From Sphingopyxis sp. H053 (GTDB lineage Bacteria > Pseudomonadota > Alphaproteobacteria > Sphingomonadales > Sphingomonadaceae), in assembly GCF_001468225.1 (NCBI RefSeq), contig NZ_LNRU01000016.1:1-64000 (forward strand): a stretch of 64,000 nt of DNA, read 5' to 3'. Below the pieces are notes generated by a model. That model made no database searches. It had not been told where the DNA came from and saw only the letters and a list, made by a program, of their open reading frames with translations. Shown here piece by piece: positions 1 to 8,215 of the stretch; the stretch's first letter is position 1, and each line of letters opens with the position of its first letter. Position numbers and translations under genes: made by a program.

Positions 1-80
1 CCCCTGACACGGGGCGGCGTTGGGCGCGGGCGATATCACCCCCTCCCTCGTCATCCTCGCACGAGACAAGTGGCTCGTTC

Positions 81-142
81 GACTTGATCCGGGATCCAGC
101 AAACCGCGCGCAAATGGACCCCGGATCAAGTCCGGGATGACG
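81..142. repeat. Intergenic inverted repeat (GATCCGGG type)
   Basis: The left arm GACTTGATCCGGGATCCA (81-98) is matched by the right arm that begins TGGACCCCGGATCAAG (115-130) and runs on to ATGACG. A second copy of the same type lies at 14230-14305. The element could form a hairpin in either transcript. It lies upstream of the first gene, and no promoter or protein-coding signal was recognised in the first 230 bases. Confidence 0.7.
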
Positions 143-230
143 ACGCGAGGGGGTTCCAATTTCCCCTTTCCTACATTGTTCCCATATGGTTCGTTCTTAA
201 ATCAATAACGAACCACAGGAGCCAACCCGC

Positions 231-1529
231 ATGAAACAGGAAATCCTCCCGCCCCTCCCCGCCGTCATCGACGCAGAGGCCGACCCCGCAATTAACCCCG
301 ACGACCTCCCCGAAGAACTCGCCTTCACCCCCGTCGAACAGCGCACCAGACGCTGGACCGGCATCACCGCCCAGAAGCAGCGGATGTTCATCGCGCATCT
401 CGCCGCGACCGGCGCGGTGAGCATGGCGGCGAAGATCGCGGGCCACTCGACCTCGGCCTTTTACCAGCTGCGCAAGCGCGACGACGCAGACAGCTTCGCC
501 GCCGCATGGGACAAAGCGGTCGAGGCGGGCGCGCGCCGCGTCGCCGACCTGCTCATGGAATATGCGATCTATGGCGTGCCCGAGACGCTGTCGAAGGAAG
601 GCCGCGTCATCCTCGAACGCCGCCGGCCGCACATCCGCGCGATGCAGCATATCGCCGCCAGCCGCTTCCCCGAACGCTTCGGCGGCATCAACCCCGTCGA
701 CGGCCCCGCCACCGCGCTCCCGCATTCGATCCGCCGCCTGCGCGAGAAATGGCAGGCCGAGTGGGAGGCCGAGCGCCAGGCAAAGCTGCTCGAACATAAC
801 GCGCGCGCGAACCGGCAGGAGACCGACCTCGACGACCGCCTCCGCATCATCCGCACCGCCTATCAGCGCAAGATTTCGCACGACCCGGTCAAGCGCGCCG
901 CGTGGGACCTGCTCACCGGCCCCGGCACCGATTGGGCCGCGGCGCGGCGCGAGGACGCCTACACCAACCCGCAAAAGCACGAATGGCACATGCACCACCC
1001 CGACATGATCGTCCCGCTGTCGGCCGGGTCGGGCAATGTCGACTGGGAGGCGGCCGAGGGCGGCGACCTGTCGAACCCCGCCCCGCCCCCCGCCGACCAT
1101 GTCCGCTGGACCGAGGGCGGCGAAGAGGACGAGATCTGGTTCGAACGCTACGAGGATCATATGATCGAGGGCGAAGTCGGCGAAAGCGACCTCGCCAATG
1201 GCAAGATCACCCGCGGCGACATGCGCATGGAGCTCTACTTCATCCTTTCGCAATCCGGCGCTTGGGACGAGGCGCTGCGTCGATCACTGACGCGGCAACT
1301 TTCCTCCGCAAAGGCAATCGGGACTTTGGCCAGTTTATTCGTGCCTCCGGGCTACATCATCGAGCGCGAGACAGTCGACGAGTTTTGCGACTCCCACGAG
1401 CTTCGCACGCGCACCGAGCGATTACTCAAGCGCAAGAACAGCTTGCCAGACCCGTGGGTCAATCAGTGCGTGCGCCGGCTAGCCCATATCTTGGCCGGAC
1501 GCGATGCAATCTTTGCCGACGAAGTATGA
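231..1529 (+). CDS. Hypothetical protein, terminase-small-subunit-like N-terminus
   Basis: This 432-residue protein has no firm function. Residues about 45-120 (TAQKQRMFIAHLAATGAVS, then AAKIAGHSTSAFYQLRKRDD) look like the helix-turn-helix 'terminase small subunit-like' domain common as a stand-alone gene in sphingomonads. The middle is charged and proline/acid-rich (TEGGEEDEIWFERYEDH). No signal peptide or membrane segment is seen. CAGGAG lies about 11 bases before the ATG. From about base 1263 the base composition changes: a hand count gives 73% GC at 1081-1140 and about 58% over 1321-1440. The last 90 residues may therefore have a separate origin. No portal, capsid or large terminase gene is nearby, so a prophage role is unlikely. 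Confidence 0.6.
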   Translation: MKQEILPPLPAVIDAEADPAINPDDLPEELAFTPVEQRTRRWTGITAQKQRMFIAHLAATGAVSMAAKIAGHSTSAFYQLRKRDDADSFAAAWDKAVEAGARRVADLLMEYAIYGVPETLSKEGRVILERRRPHIRAMQHIAASRFPERFGGINPVDGPATALPHSIRRLREKWQAEWEAERQAKLLEHNARANRQETDLDDRLRIIRTAYQRKISHDPVKRAAWDLLTGPGTDWAAARREDAYTNPQKHEWHMHHPDMIVPLSAGSGNVDWEAAEGGDLSNPAPPPADHVRWTEGGEEDEIWFERYEDHMIEGEVGESDLANGKITRGDMRMELYFILSQSGAWDEALRRSLTRQLSSAKAIGTLASLFVPPGYIIERETVDEFCDSHELRTRTERLLKRKNSLPDPWVNQCVRRLAHILAGRDAIFADEV

Positions 1530-1613
1530 CAGTCAGGCGGCTTGGCTCAAACGGGAGCTTTCAGGTTGCTGTCGCGCAAGCTGCGACGACTTAGATCGGC
1601 CGCAAACTGGCAG

Positions 1614-3437
1614 CTAAGCATCATCCCCCATCCGCAGCGCCGCAATAAACGCCTCCTGCGGAATGTTCACATTCCCATATTCGCGCATCCGCTTTTTGCC
1701 CTCTTTCTGCTTTTCCAGCAGCTTCTTCTTGCGGCTCGCGTCGCCGCCATAGCATTTGGCGGTCACGTCCTTGCGCAGTGCGGCGATGGTTTCGCGGGCG
1801 ATCACCTTGCCGCCGATCGCGGCCTGGATCGGGATCTTGAACATATGGCGCGGGATCAGGTCCTTGAGGCGCTCGCACATGCCGCGGCCGCGCGTTTCGG
1901 CGGTGCCGCGGTGGACGATCATGCTCAGCGCGTCGACCGGTTCGTTGTTGACGAGGATGCTCATCTTGACGAGATCGCCGGGGCGGTGGCCGATCTGGTG
2001 ATAGTCGAAGCTGGCGTAACCGCGGCTGATGCTCTTCAGCCGGTCGTAGAAATCGAACACGACCTCGTTGAGCGGCAGTTCATAGGTGATCTGCGCGCGG
2101 CCGCCGACATAGGTCAGATTCTTCTGCACCCCGCGGCGGTCCTGGCACAGCTTCAGGATCGGGCCGAGATAGTCGTCGGGCACATAAATCACCGCCTCGA
2201 TCCACGGTTCCTGAATTTCGTCGATGCGGTTCGGGTCGGGCATGTCGGCGGGGTTGTGGAGCTCGATCTCCTTCGCCGCCTCATTCTTGGTGTGGCCGAG
2301 CTTGAGCTTGTACACCACCGACGGCGCGGTGGTGATCAGGTCGAGGTCGTACTCGCGGGTCAGCCGCTCCTGGATGATCTCGAGGTGGAGCAGGCCGAGG
2401 AAGCCGCAGCGGAAGCCGAAGCCGAGCGCGGCCGAGCTTTCCATCTCGAACGAGAAGCTCGCATCGTTGAGGCGGAGCTTCTGGATGCTCTCGCGCAATT
2501 TTTCGAAGTCGTTCGCGTCGGTCGGGAACATGCCGCAGAAGACGACGGGCTGGACTTCCTTGAACCCCGGCAGCGCCTGCGCCGCGGGCTTTTTCGCGTC
2601 GGTCACCGTGTCGCCGACGCGCGCCTGTGCGACGTCCTTGATCTGCGCGGTGATGAAGCCGATTTCGCCGGGGCCGAGCTCGCTGAGCTGCTCGATCTTG
2701 GGCGTGAAACAGCCGACGCGGTCGATCAGATGGGTGGTGCCCGCCTGCATGAATTTGATCTGCTGACCTTTTTTCAGCACGCCGTCGATCACGCGGATCA
2801 GGATGACGACGCCGAGATAGGGGTCGTACCAGCTGTCGACGAGCATCGCGACGAGTGGCGCGGTCGCGTCGCCCTTCGGCGGCGGGATGCGCGTGACGAT
2901 CGCCTCGAGCGCTTCCTCGATGCCGATCCCGGCCTTCGCGCTGGCGAGCACCGCGTCGTCGGCGGGCAGCCCGATGATGTCCTCGATCTCGGCCTTCACC
3001 TTGTCGACGTCGGCCGCGGGCAGGTCGATCTTGTTGATCACCGGGACGATCTCATGGTCGTGCTCGATCGACTGATAGACGTTCGCGAGCGTCTGCGCCT
3101 CGACCCCCTGCGCCGCATCGACGACGAGCAGCGCGCCCTCACACGCCGCGAGCGACCGCGACACCTCATAGGCGAAGTCGACGTGGCCGGGCGTGTCCAT
3201 CAGGTTGAGCTCATACGTCTCGCCGTCGTGCGCCTTATACTTCAGGCGCACCGTCTGCGCCTTGATCGTGATCCCGCGCTCCTTCTCGATGTCCATATTA
3301 TCAAGGACTTGCGCCGACATCTCGCGCGCGGTCAGCCCGCCCGTGAACTGGATGAGCCGGTCGGCGAGCGTCGACTTGCCATGATCGATGTGCGCGATGA
3401 TGGAGAAGTTGCGGATATGCGAAAGCGGGGTTGTCAT
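1614..3437 (-). CDS. lepA: Elongation factor 4 (LepA), ribosomal back-translocase GTPase
   Basis: LepA is a translational GTPase that binds ribosomes and affects translocation and initiation under stress. The start [20 protein letters not shown] at 3437 gives 607 residues, close to the family norm of about 600; an in-frame ATG 69 bases upstream would add an atypical extension. The G motifs are visible: AHIDHGKST at residues 15-23, DTPGHVDF and NKIDLP. The LepA-specific C-terminus is present as well (RGYASFDY, then ...[20 protein letters not shown]). The gene is monocistronic here. It is preceded by 321 bases without a gene and followed by an unrelated gene on the other strand. Confidence 0.97.
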   Translation of the reverse strand: MTTPLSHIRNFSIIAHIDHGKSTLADRLIQFTGGLTAREMSAQVLDNMDIEKERGITIKAQTVRLKYKAHDGETYELNLMDTPGHVDFAYEVSRSLAACEGALLVVDAAQGVEAQTLANVYQSIEHDHEIVPVINKIDLPAADVDKVKAEIEDIIGLPADDAVLASAKAGIGIEEALEAIVTRIPPPKGDATAPLVAMLVDSWYDPYLGVVILIRVIDGVLKKGQQIKFMQAGTTHLIDRVGCFTPKIEQLSELGPGEIGFITAQIKDVAQARVGDTVTDAKKPAAQALPGFKEVQPVVFCGMFPTDANDFEKLRESIQKLRLNDASFSFEMESSAALGFGFRCGFLGLLHLEIIQERLTREYDLDLITTAPSVVYKLKLGHTKNEAAKEIELHNPADMPDPNRIDEIQEPWIEAVIYVPDDYLGPILKLCQDRRGVQKNLTYVGGRAQITYELPLNEVVFDFYDRLKSISRGYASFDYHQIGHRPGDLVKMSILVNNEPVDALSMIVHRGTAETRGRGMCERLKDLIPRHMFKIPIQAAIGGKVIARETIAALRKDVTAKCYGGDASRKKKLLEKQKEGKKRMREYGNVNIPQEAFIAALRMGDDA

Positions 3438-3758
3438 GGAAGGCCCACTAGCAGCGGAAATGCGCGCTGTCAGCAGGGAGTGGGCGCCCCGGAACGGGCG
3501 GTGCAATTTTGATCCAAAGTTCAGCGAAGTTCAGCCCCGTGACGCACCCCTTTTCGGCTTCCGCAGGCGGCCGAGCGCGGGGCGTGCGTGCCGTCCAGGG
3601 CGCAAGGTTGCAAAGGTCCGACCTTTCGCCACGGATGCGTTGCGGCGGAGCCGCAGATTTCCAACGAATCAAAGAGCGAGCAGAGGGACGCTGGCATGGC
3701 GCGATAATGTAGGAAAGCGGTTTCTGGCCGCGAAGACGTGGAGGATCTGGCGGCGAGG
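3438..3758. other. 321-base stretch without a recognised gene
   Basis: This is the spacer between lepA (reading left) and the cupin-like gene (also reading left). Short reading frames are present but show no ribosome binding site, no recognisable protein and ordinary background composition. A short direct repeat (AAGTTCAGC, twice, near 3518-3534) is visible. The lepA promoter should lie in the left part. No tRNA, terminator or known RNA was recognised. Confidence 0.4.
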
Positions 3759-4643
3759 TTAGAAGGTCAGCCACCTTTCGCAATCATCGCGCACCCGCGC
3801 AGCGCCATCGCGCATCCCCCGCTCCAGCACCGCCACCCTGTCCTCGCCCTCCTCCGCCGCCGCCAGCGCCGCAATCGCGTTCGCGCGCACCCTTGGCACC
3901 GGATGCGCCTTGGCGAACTGCTCGGCGACGTCCTTCCCATCCTCCGTCAGATGCACCGCGCAGCGGAGCAGCATTTCGCTGCTGGTCAGCGTCGGGCGTT
4001 TGGCGATCGAGCCATGCTCGAGATCGACGATATACTGGTCGCGCCATGGGACCTGGTCGCCCTCGTCCATGATGTTGAGGCTGACCGAGAGGCTGGGCGG
4101 CGGGAGCTGGCTGTGGATGTCGCGATGGGTGCGGTAGAGCATCATCTTGCCGTGGCTTAAGCTGCTGCGCTCGACGAATGTCAGGTTCAGCGACTCGCCG
4201 AGGCGGCCGTCGACGGTTTCGGGGTCGTAATCATAATAGTCGCTGACATAGCCGGGGCCGAAATAGCCCGCGGTGAGGAAGCTGAAATTATGGTCGTGCG
4301 GGACGCCGTAGGAGAAGGCCGCGGGGCCGCTCGCGGTGAAAGCGGCGTCGCGGCCGGACGGCCACATGTTGGCGCGGAGGTAAAAGCCGCGCGGGCTGCG
4401 GTGGATGAGGAAGACCTGCGCCGTATAGCGGTTGAGGGTGAGTTGGTCGGCGTAGCTTGCCTTGAGCGCGGCGATCACGCGGTCGGCGAGAAAGTCGGGG
4501 TTGCGGGCGAGGCCGGCGAGGAGGTCGGCGCAGCGCGCAATACTCGCTTCGTCGGCGAGGTCGACGCCGCTTTCGTCGAGGCGCGCGGTCACCTCTTCGA
4601 TATCGAGCGCGGGACCCGCGGGCGGGTCGATCAGGCGGGGCAT
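3759..4643 (-). CDS. Cupin-like putative oxygenase with HEAT-like C-terminal tail
   Basis: This 294-residue protein starts at MPRLIDPPAGP, with AAGGGG just upstream; an in-frame ATG 60 bases earlier lies in repeat sequence and is less likely. Residues 1-70 are helical. Residues about 75-200 are beta-rich and carry a metal-site-like pair PHDHNFSF (H116, H118) followed by TAGYFGPGY, then THRDIHSQ (H173, H177) and SVSLNI. That pattern recalls the two motifs of cupin/cysteine-dioxygenase-like iron enzymes. Residues about 220-294 are alanine-rich helical repeats like HEAT repeats. The start overlaps the upstream partner gene by 13 bases, so the two are probably translationally coupled. I infer that it is the catalytic member of a cassette that begins with a 48-residue peptide. 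The specific reaction is unknown. Confidence 0.6.
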   Translation of the reverse strand: MPRLIDPPAGPALDIEEVTARLDESGVDLADEASIARCADLLAGLARNPDFLADRVIAALKASYADQLTLNRYTAQVFLIHRSPRGFYLRANMWPSGRDAAFTASGPAAFSYGVPHDHNFSFLTAGYFGPGYVSDYYDYDPETVDGRLGESLNLTFVERSSLSHGKMMLYRTHRDIHSQLPPPSLSVSLNIMDEGDQVPWRDQYIVDLEHGSIAKRPTLTSSEMLLRCAVHLTEDGKDVAEQFAKAHPVPRVRANAIAALAAAEEGEDRVAVLERGMRDGAARVRDDCERWLTF

Positions 4644-5701
4644 GGGGTCGACCCCTTCGCGCGGGGCGCCGGTTTGGGGGTGGAGGGCGCCGGGCTTGTG
4701 CAAGGCCCCGGCCCTCCACCCCCCTCCCGCCCCGTCTCACCGGAAGGCAGGGAGAAGAGCCTATGCGTCGCCGCGGCGGCGCTGCGAACCTCGGGATGCG
4801 GATCGCTCGCCGCCATCACGCCGAGGTGCGGAAGCGCCGCCGCGGGGTCGAGCGCGACGAGTTCGCGCATCGTGTTCCAGCGCGCGGCGAAATCCTCGCT
4901 TGCCGTCTCGGCGACGAAAAGCGGCGCCGCGTCGGTGCGGCCAAGCTGGCGCAGCAGCGCGAGCGCCATCTGGCGGAAGCTGCTGTCGCGGCGCGAGGCG
5001 CTGACGTGGGTCAGGCGGCCGCTTGCGATGTCATAGCCGCGGATCGGGAGACGGGACGGCTGCTGGACGATGAGTTCAAGGAAGAGGATGTCGCTGCTAG
5101 CGCCCTGAAGCGTGAAGCTTTGGCGCGCGGTGTCGAGGATCAACGTCTCGCCAGTCCGCAACGGGCGCGGCGGCTGGCTGTGGCATGATGCGGCGGCCTT
5201 GGCGGTGAAGCCGCCGGCTTCCTCGACCGCGCTGACCGCCACGGCATGCGCGCGAAGCTCTGCGTCGCCGCAGTCGAGGACATGGATCGCCGCGCGGCCG
5301 GGGACGAAGACCGCGGTGCCGGCCGGGACGCCATTCGCGGTGAACGGCCGTAGCTGGAGTGTCAGGCGGATCGCCCCATGATCGGCGAGAACCAAGCCGC
5401 CCGGGCCGCCATCGCCGCCCCCCACCATTCGCAGCGGTGGGCGCGTAAAGGGATCGGCGGCGAGCAACGCCAGCGCCGCATCGAGCCGGTCGCGGAGCCA
5501 GTGTGTGTTGGAGAGCCAGGGGAGAAGGCGCGTTATCGCAACATCGGCGGGGGCGTCGGCGAGCGCCGCGATGGCGGTCAGCAGCCCGTCGGGGGCGCTG
5601 TCGGCCGCGCTCCATGCGGCGTCGAGGTCTGCGACCGCGCGGCGCATCGTCCGACGGCGCGCGACATCGGCGCGGGGAAAATGATCGTGGCGGGATGGCA
5701 T
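4631..5701 (-). CDS. Partner protein of the peptide cassette, diverged cupin-like fold with HEAT-like tail
   Basis: This 356-residue protein has no known function. Its layout repeats that of the downstream protein: a helical N-terminus, a short motif WLRDRLDAALALLAAD (compare FLADRVIAALKASYAD next door), a beta-rich middle (about residues 90-230) and helical repeats (about 240-315, ending DPHPEVRSAAAAT). It lacks the HxH pair, so it may be a non-catalytic scaffold or substrate-binding partner. GAGGGTG precedes the ATG. Residues about 317-356 are glycine/proline-rich and are encoded by an inverted-repeat element (4676-4723) that seems to have invaded the 3' end. The gene follows the peptide gene and hairpin by 69 bases. 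Confidence 0.6.
   Translation of the reverse strand: MPSRHDHFPRADVARRRTMRRAVADLDAAWSAADSAPDGLLTAIAALADAPADVAITRLLPWLSNTHWLRDRLDAALALLAADPFTRPPLRMVGGGDGGPGGLVLADHGAIRLTLQLRPFTANGVPAGTAVFVPGRAAIHVLDCGDAELRAHAVAVSAVEEAGGFTAKAAASCHSQPPRPLRTGETLILDTARQSFTLQGASSDILFLELIVQQPSRLPIRGYDIASGRLTHVSASRRDSSFRQMALALLRQLGRTDAAPLFVAETASEDFAARWNTMRELVALDPAAALPHLGVMAASDPHPEVRSAAAATHRLFSLPSGETGREGGGGPGPCTSPAPSTPKPAPRAKGSTPCPA
4676..4723. repeat. Inverted repeat inside the 3' end of a coding sequence
   Basis: GGGGGTGGAGGGCGCCGGG (4676-4694) is mirrored by CCCCGGCCCTCCACCCCC (4706-4723) around an 11-base centre containing CTTGTGCAAG. It lies inside the coding frame of the 356-residue protein and encodes its low-complexity Gly/Pro tail. 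It resembles an intergenic repeat more than protein-coding sequence. Confidence 0.65.
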
Positions 5702-5722
5702 GACGGCACCCTCGAAAAGCGG

Positions 5723-5762
5723 GGGAACGAAGGGCGCCGGGTTGGTGGCGCCCTCCGTTCCC
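5723..5762 (-). terminator. Strong hairpin between peptide gene and downstream genes (attenuator-like)
   Basis: The arms 5723-5738 and 5747-5762 form a 16-base-pair stem around an 8-base loop. In the minus-strand transcript the one non-Watson-Crick position is a G-U pair. It begins nine bases after the peptide stop codon and is followed on that strand by CCCCGCTTTTCG. This placement would allow partial termination or 3' protection, so that the short peptide mRNA is made in excess over the two long genes, as is common after RiPP precursor genes. Confidence 0.75.
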
Positions 5763-5770
5763 GCCGCAGC

Positions 5771-5917
5771 TCAGTCGTAGACGATCATCGCGATCGCGAC
5801 AGCGAGTTCGAAGACCGACGGCCCCGATGATGCACTTTCGCCCATCAGCGAGCCGAACAATCCGACTGCGGTGTCAAGCAAAGGCAGCGCCTCGATATCG
5901 ATGGTTGGCAGACCCAT
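5771..5917 (-). CDS. 48-residue peptide, candidate RiPP precursor or small effector peptide
   Basis: The short frame starts MGLPTIDIEALPLLD, continues with TAVGLFGSLMGESASSGP and ends SVFELAVAIAMIVYD. It has an unusually good ribosome binding site, AGGAGGGGG about six bases before the ATG, better than most genes in the window. The N-terminal half is leucine/acid-rich. The C-terminal half is a Ser/Gly-rich linker followed by a hydrophobic, Asp-terminated segment. There is no Cys, no Gly-Gly cleavage motif and no Sec signal. It heads an operon with two larger proteins and is followed by a strong hairpin. No lasso, lanthipeptide, radical-SAM or YcaO enzyme is nearby, so known RiPP classes do not fit. 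Translation is well supported by the RBS and context; the function is inference. Confidence 0.6.
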   Translation of the reverse strand: MGLPTIDIEALPLLDTAVGLFGSLMGESASSGPSVFELAVAIAMIVYD

Positions 5918-6092
5918 ATTCCCCCTCCTGTCCTGAACGGCGGCGCGACCTGCCGCCGTGAACAGGGCTAGGAAGGCGCGGGCGCGCTTCCCAGTTAACT
6001 TATCGTAATCGCGGCCATGTCGCTGGTCGAAGCGGGGTTGCGGCGGTGTGCGCCGGGGATAGGCTGGCGCCTTCGAAACCGGGAGACTTGCC

Positions 6093-7043
6093 ATGCGCCG
6101 CCTTATCGCCGCCATCCTTTGTACCCTGTCGCTCGCCGCACCCGCGGCCGCCGAAACCTTGCTTGTCGGCAACAAGGGCGAGGACACGCTGAGCGTCATC
6201 GCGCTGGCGTCGGGGGAGGAGCTGGCGCGGCTGCCGACGGGCAAGATGCCGCACGAGATCGCGATTTCGCCCGACGGCAGGCAGGCGGCGGTCGTCGCCT
6301 ATGGTAGCACGACGATCGATGTGTTCGACGTGGCGAGCCGGACCAAGCTCCGGACGATCGACCTCAGCCCCAATCAGCGGCCGCACGGGCTGCTGTGGCT
6401 GTCCGACGGGCGGCTGGTCGCGACGACCGAGGGCAGCGAGTCGGTCGCGGTGGTGGCCCCCGATGGCAAGCTGACGTCGATTTCGACGGGGCAGAAGGGC
6501 ACGCACATGATCGTCGTCGCGCCCGACAACCGCACCGCTTACACCGCGAATATCGCGGCGGGGACGGTGAGCGTGCTCGACCTCAAGACCGCGAAGAAGC
6601 TGCGCGACCTGACCATCGGCGGCAAGCCCGAAGGGCTGGCACTGACGAAGCGCGGGCGCGAGCTGTGGGTCGGCGACCTCGATGCGCCGCGCGTGTCGAT
6701 CTGGGATACGAAGACCGGCAAGAAAATCGCCGAGCAGCCGGTCGACCCGGTCGCGATCCGCGTGCTGGCGAGCCCCGACGGCAAGCTGGTCGCGACAAGC
6801 AATATCGCGAGCGGCACGATCAGCCTGTTCGACGCCGAAACGCGCGCGCCGCTGAAGACAATCAAGGTGTCGGGCGAGCAGGCCAAGGGGCAGGTCACGT
6901 TGCTGTTCAGCGCGGATTCGAAGCGGCTTTATGCGGCCGAAACGGGGCACGACAAGGTTGCCGAGATCGACGTCGCGAGCGGCGAAGTGCTGCGCCGGAT
7001 CGCCGCGGGGAAGAATGGCGACGGGCTGGCGATCGCGCCCTAG
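6093..7043 (+). CDS. Exported YVTN/YncE-family beta-propeller protein
   Basis: This 316-residue periplasmic protein has a clear Sec signal (MRRLIAAILCTLSLAAPAAA). It is built from repeated blades of about 40 residues, such as LLVGNKGEDTLSVI, EIAISPDGRQAAVVAYGS, AYTANIAAGTVSVLDLKTAKK and KLVATSNIASGTISLFDAET. This is the surface-layer/YncE seven-bladed fold. Members bind other proteins or nucleic acid, and a specific role cannot be read from sequence. It is divergent from the peptide cassette (175-base shared upstream region). Its TAG stop overlaps the stop of the convergent aminotransferase on a CTAG palindrome. Confidence 0.85.
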   Translation: MRRLIAAILCTLSLAAPAAAETLLVGNKGEDTLSVIALASGEELARLPTGKMPHEIAISPDGRQAAVVAYGSTTIDVFDVASRTKLRTIDLSPNQRPHGLLWLSDGRLVATTEGSESVAVVAPDGKLTSISTGQKGTHMIVVAPDNRTAYTANIAAGTVSVLDLKTAKKLRDLTIGGKPEGLALTKRGRELWVGDLDAPRVSIWDTKTGKKIAEQPVDPVAIRVLASPDGKLVATSNIASGTISLFDAETRAPLKTIKVSGEQAKGQVTLLFSADSKRLYAAETGHDKVAEIDVASGEVLRRIAAGKNGDGLAIAP

Positions 7044-8215
7044 GCTTTTTCGGCGCGCAATGTGTCGCGAAAGGCGACGAGGCGGCGGACGGCCTCGTCG
7101 AGTATCGCGCCGTCTTTGGCGAAACAGAGGCGGAGGATGTGGCGCGGCCCGTCGCCTTCGAAAAGCGCCGAGACGGGGATCGAGGCGACCCCCGCTTCGC
7201 GCACTGCGCGTTCGCTGAACTCACAGTCGGAGAGCGCGATCCCCGACGCCGCGAAGTCGATGCACAGGAACCAGGTCGCGGCGTTCGGTAGGACGGTGAA
7301 GCCGGCGGCGCTCAGCGCGTCGCCGAGGCGACGGCGCGATGCGGCCCAGCGCTCGCGCTGCGCAGCGAACCATGCATCGGGGCGACCCAGCCCTTCCGCC
7401 ACCGCCCATTGCAGCGCGGGCGGCGTCGTGAATGTGAGGAACTGGTGCGCGCGGCCGAGCGCTGTTGCCATTTCGGGCGCTGCGCATAGCCAGCCGGTCT
7501 TCCATCCTGTCAGACCGAAGATCTTGCCCGCCGAGCCGATCTTCACTGCGCGCTCGGCCATGCCCGGGAAGGACAGCAGCGAGCGGTGCGGCGTGTCGTC
7601 GAAGCGGACATCCTCCCAGACCTCGTCGCAGATCGCGACGAGGTCGTGGCGCACGCAGGCGTCGGCGATCATAGCCAGTTCGGCCTCGCTCGCGACCGTG
7701 CCGGCTGGATTGAGCGGATCGTTGAGGATGAGGACGCGGGTGCGCGGCGTGATTGCTGCGGCGAGCTGCCCGGCATCGTAGCGCCAGTCGGGCGGGGTGA
7801 GCGCGATCGAGACCGGGATACCCCCGGCGCGGCGCACCATCGGCGCGTAACTGTCATAGGCGGGCTGGAACAGGATCACCTCGTCGCCCGGCGCGACGAA
7901 CGCGAGGATGGCTGCGGCAAGCGCTTCGGTCGCGCCCGAGGTCACGATCACCTGTTCGCGGATCAGCGCCAGCCCCTGCCGCCGCGCGTAGAAGGTGCAG
8001 ATCGCGCCGCGCAGTTCGGGGAGCCCGAACGCCGGCGGATATTGGTTCGACTTTTCGGCGAGTGCGCGCGCCGCTGCGGCGATCATGTCGGGATGCGGCG
8101 GCTCGTCAGGAAAGCCCTGCCCCAGGTTGATCGCGTCATGCGCCCGCGCGAGCCCCGACATATGCTCGAAAATCGTCGGCTCCATGACGGCATAGAGCGG
8201 GTGGACCGGGCTCAT
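7040..8215 (-). CDS. PLP-dependent class I/II aminotransferase (methionine/kynurenine aminotransferase-like)
   Basis: This 391-residue fold-type I enzyme carries the signature INLGQGFPDEPPHPDM near the N-terminus, SGATEALAAAILA, LNDPLNPAGT (pyridine-ring region) and the Schiff-base lysine in SAGKIFGLTGWKTGW near residue 233. It ends with ILRLCFAKD, which includes the substrate-carboxylate arginine. The closest well-known relatives are YbdL-type methionine aminotransferase and kynurenine aminotransferase; the true substrate cannot be decided here. Its ATG overlaps the stop of the siroheme-like gene upstream (ATGA), so it is translationally coupled to the lysA operon. Confidence 0.9.
   Translation of the reverse strand: MSPVHPLYAVMEPTIFEHMSGLARAHDAINLGQGFPDEPPHPDMIAAAARALAEKSNQYPPAFGLPELRGAICTFYARRQGLALIREQVIVTSGATEALAAAILAFVAPGDEVILFQPAYDSYAPMVRRAGGIPVSIALTPPDWRYDAGQLAAAITPRTRVLILNDPLNPAGTVASEAELAMIADACVRHDLVAICDEVWEDVRFDDTPHRSLLSFPGMAERAVKIGSAGKIFGLTGWKTGWLCAAPEMATALGRAHQFLTFTTPPALQWAVAEGLGRPDAWFAAQRERWAASRRRLGDALSAAGFTVLPNAATWFLCIDFAASGIALSDCEFSERAVREAGVASIPVSALFEGDGPRHILRLCFAKDGAILDEAVRRLVAFRDTLRAEKA

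Noticed and set aside
231-1529. Prophage terminase gene
   Set aside because: Only the helix-turn-helix part resembles a small terminase subunit; no other phage gene is nearby.
1542-3512. Very long open frame on the plus strand opposite lepA
   Set aside because: It is the antisense shadow of lepA in a GC-rich genome; arginine/aspartate-rich nonsense with no motif. The same holds for the long plus-strand frame opposite the lipid operon at 17491-20247.
3448-3783. 111-codon open frame on the minus strand in the lepA upstream spacer
   Set aside because: It overlaps the end of the cupin-like gene, has no ribosome binding site and no recognisable protein, and its composition matches background.
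5771-5917. Lasso peptide precursor
   Set aside because: The Thr two residues before the core and the B/C maturation genes required for lasso peptides are absent.
5771-6244. Longer 157-codon version of the peptide gene
   Set aside because: The extra N-terminal part runs antisense into the beta-propeller gene and has no ribosome binding site. The internal ATG at 5917 has an excellent one.
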